From positions 1 to 7,971 of the forward strand of contig JAOPWG010000338.1 in assembly GCA_025965775.1 (NCBI GenBank): DNA of 7,971 nucleotides. Reading direction: 5' to 3'. Positions 1-4,178 of this stretch are shown here, one piece after another. This DNA comes from Modestobacter sp. Lineage in GTDB: Bacteria > Actinomycetota > Actinomycetes > Mycobacteriales > Geodermatophilaceae. The notes under the pieces are model-generated. The model was not told where the DNA came from. It saw only the letters and a list, made by a program, of their open reading frames with translations, and ran no database searches. The position numbers and the translations under genes were made by a program. Positions within the stretch are counted from its first letter, which is position 1; each line of letters starts with the position of its first letter.

Positions 1-20
1 GACCAGCGCCCGAGGTTCCG

Positions 21-93
21 AGCGGACGACGGGATTCGAACCCGCGACCCTCACCTTGGCAAGGTGATGCTCTACCAGCTGAGCCACGTCCGC
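21..93 (-). tRNA. tRNA-Gly (anticodon GCC)
   Basis: Read on the minus strand this folds into a complete cloverleaf: 7-bp acceptor stem GCGGACG/CGTCCGC, D-stem GCTC/GAGC, anticodon stem TCACC/GGTGA with loop TTGCCAA (anticodon GCC), and a T-arm with loop TTCGAAT. The discriminator base is U, as is usual for glycine tRNAs. The 3' CCA is not encoded (the next bases are CGG), so it must be added after transcription. It decodes GGC and GGT glycine codons; GGC is heavily used in this window. Confidence 0.97.
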
Positions 94-105
94 AGTGCGT
101 GTTGA

Positions 106-134
106 ACTCTAACCGACCCTCTGGAGCGCTCCAA
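106..134 (-). promoter_or_regulatory. Probable promoter of tRNA-Gly
   Basis: On the minus strand a -35-like TTGGAG (positions 134-129) is followed after exactly 17 bp by TAGAGT (111-106), a good actinobacterial -10 of the TANNNT type. Transcription would start about 6-7 nt further on, a few bases before the 5' end of the mature tRNA at 93. The perfect 12-bp palindrome TGGAGCGCTCCA (122-133) overlaps the -35 and may be coincidence or an operator. Confidence 0.6.
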
Positions 135-140
135 ACCCGG

Positions 141-156
141 GGGGGTCACCACCCCC
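141..156 (-). terminator. Possible terminator hairpin of the SsgA-like gene
   Basis: A perfect 6-bp G/C stem (GGGGGT/ACCCCC) with a 4-nt loop lies about 60 nt beyond the stop of the SsgA-like gene and just before the -35 of the tRNA-Gly promoter, so it would separate the two transcripts. There is no U-tract, which is common for actinobacterial terminators but weakens the call. The stem is short. Confidence 0.35.
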
Positions 157-216
157 TCGCGAGTGGCGTTTGTGCAGGTCAATGCGCTGCGGCAGGTGTG
201 CCCGGGGATGGTGCGC

Positions 217-696
217 TCAGAGCGCGGTCGGGTCCGGTCCGCCGCCCTGCAACAGCGCCGACAGCTCGTCGTCCACCTGGAGCAGCCCGCTCTCGTGCCC
301 GGTGGGGACCAGGCGCTCGGTCTCCCGCAGGAAGTCCCCGACCACGGCGGCGGACATCTCGAACAGCGCTTCGCCCGAAGGGGCCCGCAACTGCAGGAAG
401 AGCACGCCGGGCGCGGCCCGGGTGGGCCAGATCCGCACGTCGCCCTCGCCGGCCGGGCAGGACAGGCCGGCCCGTAGCAGCTCGCGGCTGAGCAGCCACT
501 CCACGCCACCGTCGTCCTCGGGGTCGGGAGACCCGGCGGCGTCGGTGGTCTCGGCGGCCTCACCGAACCGGACGCGGACGGCGAACGGGTCGGCGGAGTC
601 GTAGACCAGGGTGGCCGGGACAGAGGTCCACGCGTGGGGGCCGACGAGGTGCAGGGTTGTGCGAGCGGTACAGCCCGGACTCGAGGAGCGCGCCAT
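217..696 (-). CDS. SsgA/SsgB-family sporulation and cell-division regulator
   Basis: The predicted protein has 159 residues, starting with ATG at 696 and ending with TGA. It carries the SsgA-family (SALP) pattern along most of its length: YDSADPFAVRVRF at 32-44, a WLLSRELL segment around 67-74, GDVRIWP at 85-91, APSGEALFE at 105-113, and a C-terminal FLRETERLVPTGHE helix near 122-135. In Streptomyces, SsgB is recruited to future septum sites and positions FtsZ during sporulation-specific division; other family members tune septation and peptidoglycan turnover. Here that role is inferred from family membership. An acidic insert of about 15 residues (51-65, rich in D/E/P/S) precedes the conserved W. 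No canonical ribosome site is well placed: AGGGA lies only about 1-2 nt before ATG and inside a 6-bp inverted repeat. The gene is divergent from the sigma-factor cluster. The family is secure; the particular paralogue (SsgB or another) is not. Confidence 0.92.
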   Translation of the reverse strand: MARSSSPGCTARTTLHLVGPHAWTSVPATLVYDSADPFAVRVRFGEAAETTDAAGSPDPEDDGGVEWLLSRELLRAGLSCPAGEGDVRIWPTRAAPGVLFLQLRAPSGEALFEMSAAVVGDFLRETERLVPTGHESGLLQVDDELSALLQGGGPDPTAL

Positions 697-698
697 GT

Positions 699-716
699 CC
701 CTGCAACGACGCAGGG
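699..716. promoter_or_regulatory. Inverted repeat at the SsgA-like translation start
   Basis: Perfect 6-bp arms CCCTGC/GCAGGG with a 6-nt loop end 2 bp upstream of the ATG of the minus-strand SsgA-like gene. In its mRNA the hairpin would cover the only Shine-Dalgarno-like bases (AGGG). It could be a translation-control hairpin or a dyad operator; one 6-bp dyad can also arise by chance. Confidence 0.3.
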
Positions 717-746
717 CTCGGGAAGTGACTCCCCGCCCGGCGTGTC

Positions 747-781
747 GGCAACTTCTCGTCACTCTCGTCACACGCGTTGCC
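747..781. promoter_or_regulatory. Tandem repeat within a dyad in the divergent intergenic region
   Basis: The 9-mer TCTCGTCAC occurs twice in perfect tandem at 754-762 and 763-771. The pair is bracketed by GGCAAC (747-752) and its inverse GTTGCC (776-781). It lies between the divergent SsgA-like gene and the ECF sigma-factor cluster. This arrangement could be a binding site for a regulator of either gene. I could not identify convincing -35/-10 elements for either direction, so the function is inference. Confidence 0.35.
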
Positions 782-852
782 ATCTGCACCGCGGGAGGAC
801 GCCGCGCGTGCTGAACCGGGGACACTGGGTTCTCCGAAGACTCCGTGTGACC

Positions 853-1482
853 ATGGGACTCGTGAGCCGACCAGCCCGGCGTCCGGAGGACAGCGCTGCC
901 GACGCCGAACTGCTCCGGCGGGTAGCAGCGGGTGACCGTGACGCCATCGAGGACTTCTACGAGAGGTTCCGGCGTCCGGCGTTCGCCCTGGCGCGTCGCG
1001 TGCTCGCCGACGACGCTCTCGCCGAGGACGTGCTGCAGGACGTCTTCCTGACCGTCTGGCGCAACCCGGCCGGCTTCGACGGCGCGCGCGGCAGCGTGTC
1101 GACCTGGTTGCTGACCCTGGTCCACCACAAGGCGGTGGACGCCGTCCGCCGGGAGGAGTCCCAACGGCGCCGGCAGGTGCGCGCGGAGGACGACCTGGCC
1201 CTCTCGGCGCCGATCCAGGGCGACGACGTCGAGGACCGGGCGTGGGCCGGCATCGTCGCCGACCGGGTGCGGGCGGCCCTCGGCGGCCTGCCGGAGGCCC
1301 AGCGTGAAGCGCTGACCCTGGCCTATTACGGCGGTTACACCCAGCGGGAGGTGGCGGCGCTCACCGGCACACCCCTGGGCACGGTGAAAACGCGCATGCT
1401 GGCCGGGATGCGCCGGCTGAAGGGCACCCTGGGCACCGCGGTGCCCGGTGGCGCGGCTTTCGGGGACGGGGGTGCGCGATGA
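853..1482 (+). CDS. ECF sigma factor, SigK/ECF19-like
   Basis: The protein has 209 residues from ATG 853. Region 2 spans about residues 30-105, including AEDVLQDVFLTVWRNP and the STWLLTLVHHKAVDAVRRE promoter-melting segment. Region 4 is C-terminal: LPEAQREALTLAYYGGYTQREVA, then the TPLGTVKTRM helix-turn-helix recognition part. The AYYGG-T-EVA signature and the neighbouring RskA-type anti-sigma gene match the SigK/ECF19 group; in mycobacteria SigK activates a small redox-responsive regulon. The stop overlaps the anti-sigma start (ATGA), implying translational coupling and stoichiometric synthesis. The start is uncertain. GTG 808 has a much better Shine-Dalgarno (GGGAGGA at 793-799) and would add 15 residues, but those codons include AGA, CGA and GGA, unlike the body of the gene, and lie outside the sigma domains. 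GTG 862 is a third option. No target promoter could be identified from the sequence. Confidence 0.93.
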   Translation: MGLVSRPARRPEDSAADAELLRRVAAGDRDAIEDFYERFRRPAFALARRVLADDALAEDVLQDVFLTVWRNPAGFDGARGSVSTWLLTLVHHKAVDAVRREESQRRRQVRAEDDLALSAPIQGDDVEDRAWAGIVADRVRAALGGLPEAQREALTLAYYGGYTQREVAALTGTPLGTVKTRMLAGMRRLKGTLGTAVPGGAAFGDGGAR

Positions 1483-2372
1483 CCACCGATGCGCAGGGAC
1501 GTGGGCGCGACGACCACGAGCCCTTCGACGAACTGGCCGTGGGGTGGGCGCTGCACGCCCTGGAGCCGGAGGACGAGGCGGCCTTCGGCGCACACCTGGT
1601 CGGCTGCGACCGCTGTGCCCGGACCGTTGCCGAGACCCACGACGTGATGGCCGCCCTGGCCATGGATCTGCCGCCGGCGGAGCCGTCGGACTCCCTCGGT
1701 GACCGGCTGCGGGCGGCGGTCGAGCAGACCGAGCAGCTCCCGCCGCCGCACGAGCCGACGCAGCGGGCGGAGCCGCCGGTGCGCCAGCCCGCGCGCCCCG
1801 CGAGCCGGCATCCCGCCTTCGGCCTCCGTCCGCCGCCGACGGACGGGCCGCCACCGCCCCGGGCGCTCCAGGTCCCCGACCCCCGTCCGCCATGGCGCCG
1901 GGTGCTGCCGCACGCGCTGGTGGCGGCGGCCGTGGCGGCGATCCTGGCGCTCGGCTCCTGGAACGCGGTCCTCAGCGGGGACCGGGACGCCGTCCGGGCC
2001 ACGGCGACGGAGCAGTCGCAGATGATCAAGGCCCTGCTCAGCCCCGGGCGGGCCACCATTGCGCCGCTCACCGAGGACGGGCGCACGGTCGCCACCGTGG
2101 TCGCCCGCAGCGGTCAGGTCCAGGTCGTGGCCACCGGGCTCCCGCTCAACGACACCCGGGACAGCACCTACGTGGTGTGGGGAGTGGGAGCGGGCTCACC
2201 GGTCGCCCTGGGCACCTTCGACGTCGTCTCCCCGCAGATGGACCTGCGGACCGTAGGCTCCACGGCGACCGGGCTGGACGAGTACTCCACCTACGCGATC
2301 AGCAGGGAGCCCGGTCGGCAGGCTCCGCCGACACCGTCGGAGATCGTGGCGAACGGGCAGGTGACCAGCTGA
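1479..2372 (+). CDS. Membrane anti-sigma factor (zinc-binding ZAS domain plus RskA domain)
   Basis: The protein has 297 residues and starts at ATG 1479, overlapping the sigma stop by 4 nt, with a purine-rich GGGGG stretch about 6 nt upstream. The N-terminal anti-sigma domain shows the H-x3-C-x2-C zinc motif at H39, C43 and C46. A proline/arginine-rich linker follows (about 87-140, with clusters such as PPPTDGPPPP). One transmembrane helix lies at about 142-165. The remaining 130 residues form an extracytoplasmic RskA-like domain, including VVWGVGAGSPVALGTFDV and a C-terminal TYAISREPG segment. By family, the cytoplasmic part holds the cognate sigma factor inactive at the membrane until regulated proteolysis or a redox change releases it. 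The partner is almost certainly the overlapping upstream sigma factor. The cytoplasmic linker seems long and unusually proline-rich. No protease gene for its release is visible in this window. Confidence 0.93.
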   Translation: MTTDAQGRGRDDHEPFDELAVGWALHALEPEDEAAFGAHLVGCDRCARTVAETHDVMAALAMDLPPAEPSDSLGDRLRAAVEQTEQLPPPHEPTQRAEPPVRQPARPASRHPAFGLRPPPTDGPPPPRALQVPDPRPPWRRVLPHALVAAAVAAILALGSWNAVLSGDRDAVRATATEQSQMIKALLSPGRATIAPLTEDGRTVATVVARSGQVQVVATGLPLNDTRDSTYVVWGVGAGSPVALGTFDVVSPQMDLRTVGSTATGLDEYSTYAISREPGRQAPPTPSEIVANGQVTS

Positions 2373-2386
2373 GTGAGCGCGGCAGC

Positions 2387-2890
2387 GTGACGGCGCCGGG
2401 GGACCCTCTCCGGGAAACGGCCGCCGCGCGCGCCGACACGCCCCCGCGGGAGTCCGAGGCGGAGCACCGGGCGCGCTACGAGGCCGAGGGGTCCCACAGC
2501 CTGCGGGAGCGGGTGGCCGAGGCGCACTGGCGCCGTCGGGTGGCCGGCCGGCGGACCCTGGACACCGCCTACCGGATCGGCGTCGGGCTGATCGGCGCTC
2601 TGGTGGTCGCGTTCGGTGTCGTCACCATCCCGCTGCCCGGTCCCGGGTGGCTGACCGTGATCGCCGGGCTCTTCCTGCTCGGCACCGAGTTCGCCTGGGC
2701 CGAACGGCTGCTGGGGTACACCCGCCGGCGGGTCGAGGGCTGGACCGAGTGGTTGGGCCGCCAGCCGGTGGTCGTGCGGGTGGCCGTCGGCCTGCTGACC
2801 GCGGCGTTCGTCTACGGCGTCCTGGTCGTGACCCTGCACGTGTTCGGCACGCCGGACTGGGTGCCGGGGTGGGTGCCGCTGTGGCGGTGA
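2387..2890 (+). CDS. Small PGPGW-motif membrane protein (TIGR02611-like)
   Basis: The predicted protein has 167 residues from GTG 2387, 14 nt after the anti-sigma stop, so it is probably in the same transcript. The first 60 residues are hydrophilic, charged and likely cytoplasmic (REVA-like segments rich in R/E). Hydrophobic stretches at about 63-82 and 88-103 flank the hallmark IPLPGPGWLTVIAG (81-94), and a further membrane segment lies at about 127-152. The motif defines an actinobacterial family of small membrane proteins (PGPGW family) whose biochemical function is not established. Its placement directly behind a sigma/anti-sigma pair raises the possibility of a role in that membrane signalling unit, which is inference. 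The start is soft because only a weak GAGTGAG lies about 9 nt upstream, and no better in-frame ATG is present. Confidence 0.85.
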   Translation: MTAPGDPLRETAAARADTPPRESEAEHRARYEAEGSHSLRERVAEAHWRRRVAGRRTLDTAYRIGVGLIGALVVAFGVVTIPLPGPGWLTVIAGLFLLGTEFAWAERLLGYTRRRVEGWTEWLGRQPVVVRVAVGLLTAAFVYGVLVVTLHVFGTPDWVPGWVPLWR

Positions 2891-2916
2891 GCATCTGGCA
2901 GACTGAACAACGGCAC

Positions 2917-2988
2917 GGGCGATTGGCTCAGCGGTAGAGCGCTTCGTTCACACCGAAGAGGTCACTGGTTCGATCCCAGTATCGCCCA
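2917..2988 (+). tRNA. tRNA-Val (anticodon CAC)
   Basis: A complete 72-nt cloverleaf: acceptor GGGCGAT/ATCGCCC, D-stem GCTC/GAGC, anticodon stem CTTCG/CGAAG with loop TTCACAC (anticodon CAC), T-stem ACTGG/CCAGT with loop TTCGATC, discriminator A. The 3' CCA is not encoded in full (ACCG follows). It reads GTG valine codons. It starts 26 nt after the PGPGW gene and no convincing promoter of its own is visible, so co-transcription with the sigma cluster is possible. Confidence 0.97.
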
Positions 2989-2993
2989 CCGCC

Positions 2994-3026
2994 GAAGGCC
3001 CCTGACCCGTGTGGTCGGGGGCCTTC
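2994..3026 (+). terminator. Strong intrinsic hairpin terminator after tRNA-Val
   Basis: The 14-nt arm GAAGGCCCCTGACC (2994-3007) pairs with GGTCGGGGGCCTTC (3013-3026) over its full length with one U-G wobble and a 5-nt loop CGTGT. It begins 5 nt after the tRNA. No U-tract follows, as in many actinobacterial terminators. It probably ends tRNA-Val transcription, and possibly the sigma cluster as well. Confidence 0.85.
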
Positions 3027-3053
3027 CGCATTCGCGGGGCACCATGGACGGCG

Positions 3054-3473
3054 ATGCCCCCCGACCCGCAGCCCCGCACCGCGGTGGACCCGGTCGCCCC
3101 CGACCGGGCGACCCGGCTGGCGCTGGCCGTCGCCCGCGACGGGCCCACCTGCATCTGGTGCGGCCGGGAACTGGCCGGTCAGGTGCACCCGACGACCGAG
3201 CACGTCGTCCCCCGCGTCAAGGGCGGTCCCTCGTGGCCGGAGAACGAGGTCGCGGCCTGCCGCCGCTGCAACGCGGCCCGCGGGCACATCAGCCCCGTGC
3301 AGTGGCTGACCGAGTGCCGGGGCCGGGGCTGGGCGCCCGACGAGGAGCGGTTGACCCGGTCGCTGGAGGCGCTGGCCGCGGCGATCGCCCGGCGGGGCGG
3401 CCAGCGGCGCGCCCGTCCCTACCTGGACGGCCAGCTGCGTCGGCTGCGCCGCCAGCGGCCGGCAGCCTCCTGA
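3054..3473 (+). CDS. Small HNH endonuclease-like protein
   Basis: The protein has 139 residues from ATG 3054. The core is a zinc-finger HNH module: CIWC (C33, C36), EHVVPR with H50, a GG/S-W-ENEVAAC stretch with N64, then C69-x2-C72 and CNAARGH (N73, H78). The two CxxC pairs are expected to bind structural zinc, and H50 with the N/H residues to form the metal-dependent nuclease centre. The C-terminal 60 residues are arginine-rich and probably helical, with no family that I recognise. Such free-standing single-domain HNH proteins are common in actinobacterial chromosomes and their targets are mostly unknown. There is no convincing Shine-Dalgarno. GTG 3009 in the same frame falls inside the preceding terminator, so ATG 3054 is preferred. 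It sits between the tRNA-Val terminator and a MOSC gene; I see no partner that would mark it as a restriction or mobile-element nuclease. Confidence 0.88.
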   Translation: MPPDPQPRTAVDPVAPDRATRLALAVARDGPTCIWCGRELAGQVHPTTEHVVPRVKGGPSWPENEVAACRRCNAARGHISPVQWLTECRGRGWAPDEERLTRSLEALAAAIARRGGQRRARPYLDGQLRRLRRQRPAAS

Positions 3474-3480
3474 CCCGGCG

Positions 3481-3486
3481 TAGCGT
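3481..3486 (+). promoter_or_regulatory. Possible -10 element for a leaderless MOSC transcript
   Basis: TAGCGT ends 8 nt before the GTG start of the MOSC gene, the spacing expected for a leaderless actinobacterial mRNA, and the gene lacks a Shine-Dalgarno. No clear -35 is present, so this is tentative. Confidence 0.28.
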
Positions 3487-3494
3487 CGGGACGC

Positions 3495-4085
3495 GTGAGG
3501 ACCCCCGGACCGCAGTCCGCCGTCGGCACCGTCGGCACCGTCGGGCAGATCGCGGTGTATCCGGTGAAGTCCCTCGCCGGCCGCACCGCCGAGGCCGCGG
3601 AGGTGGGTCCCGCCGGGCTGGTCGGTGACCGCGCCTACGCGGTGGTGGACGCCACGACGGGGGAGCGGGTCACGGCCCGGACGACGCCCGGGATGCGTGA
3701 GGTCGTGGCCACCGGGGACGTCGCGCAGGACACCGTCACCCTGACCGAGGTGCTCGGCCGCCCGGTGCGGCTGGCTGCCTCCGACGCCGGACCGCAGGTC
3801 GACGCCGCCCCCGTGCACCTGGTCTCGCGGCAGGCCATCGTCCGCGCCGCCGCCGGCGACGTGCCGGATGGCTGCTCGGCGGAGGACCCGCGGGCCAACC
3901 TGTTGCTGCAGTTGCCCGAGGGGGCCGACGAGCGCGCGTGGGTGGGCCGTCGGCTGCACGTGGGCGAGGTCGTCCTCGACGTGGTCCGCACGCCCAAGCA
4001 CTGCCTGGGCGTGTACGCCGAGGTACGCGTCCCCGGCCGGGTGGCCGTGGGCGACCCCGTCCGGCTGGACGAGCCCGGGGACTGA
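3495..4085 (+). CDS. MOSC domain-containing protein
   Basis: The protein has 196 residues starting at GTG 3495. The N-terminal beta-barrel part shows QIAVYPVKSLAG (18-29) and GLVGDRAYAVVD (41-52), typical of the MOSC_N region. The C-terminal MOSC domain contains DPRANLLLQLP (131-141), WVGRRLHVGEVVLDV, and CLGVYAEVRVPGRVAVGD (170-187), with C170 at the position of the conserved sulfur-carrying/molybdenum-liganding cysteine. The family is related to the C-terminal domain of molybdenum cofactor sulfurases and to mARC/YcbX/YiiM reductases. The exact substrate here cannot be told from sequence. It is compact and lacks a fused ferredoxin domain, so it could act as a sulfur-transfer or Moco-binding protein. 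The first 16 residues precede the usual family start and include an in-frame 9-nt duplication (VGTVGT). It begins 21 nt after the HNH gene. Confidence 0.88.
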   Translation: MRTPGPQSAVGTVGTVGQIAVYPVKSLAGRTAEAAEVGPAGLVGDRAYAVVDATTGERVTARTTPGMREVVATGDVAQDTVTLTEVLGRPVRLAASDAGPQVDAAPVHLVSRQAIVRAAAGDVPDGCSAEDPRANLLLQLPEGADERAWVGRRLHVGEVVLDVVRTPKHCLGVYAEVRVPGRVAVGDPVRLDEPGD

Positions 4086-4121
4086 CCGGGAAGGCGGCGG
4101 AGGACCGCGGGTCCCGCGCAC

Positions 4122-4127
4122 TAGTCT
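4122..4127 (+). promoter_or_regulatory. Possible -10 element of the thrS operon
   Basis: TAGTCT fits the actinobacterial TANNNT -10 pattern and lies in the 93-nt gap between the MOSC and thrS genes, giving a predicted 5' leader of roughly 45 nt. No recognisable -35 stands 16-18 bp upstream. The leader is too short for a T-box or other known tRNA-sensing element. Confidence 0.35.
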
Positions 4128-4178
4128 CGGGGTTCCGGCCCGCAGCCGGCAGCCGACCCCGACCCCCAGGAGCACCTC

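Noticed and set aside
720..781. WhiG- or ECF-type promoter for the SsgA-like gene or the sigma factor
   Set aside because: GCCGACA on the minus strand resembles a WhiG -10 but no TAAA-like -35 is at the right distance. The plus-strand GGCAAC has no CGT-type -10 at 16-17 bp.
697..1893. Long upstream extension of the SsgA-like frame on the minus strand
   Set aside because: The frame is open for another 399 codons but is antisense to the sigma and anti-sigma genes and shows no family similarity. The SsgA domain starts close to the ATG at 696.
2871..2916. Dedicated promoter for tRNA-Val
   Set aside because: CAGACT at 2899-2904 is a poor -10 and no -35 stands 16-18 bp upstream.
3009..3053. GTG 3009 as start of the HNH gene
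   Set aside because: It lies in the loop of the strong tRNA-Val terminator, has no ribosome site, and adds residues outside the HNH fold.
2928..3154. Antisense peptides ending YWDRTSDLFG... and DTGIEPVTSSV around tRNA-Val
   Set aside because: These are well-known spurious translations of the complementary strand of tRNA genes and do not represent real proteins.
3054..3473. HNH gene as part of a restriction, homing or phage system
   Set aside because: No methyltransferase, intein, terminase or integrase is adjacent, no repeats flank it, and no att-like duplication of the tRNA-Val 3' end was noticed nearby.
4086..4178. T-box or other riboswitch upstream of thrS
   Set aside because: The gap is only 93 nt and lacks a T-box sequence or the required stems. 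The only structure seen is a small GGACC-GCG-GGTCC dyad at 4102-4114, too short to call a terminator with confidence.
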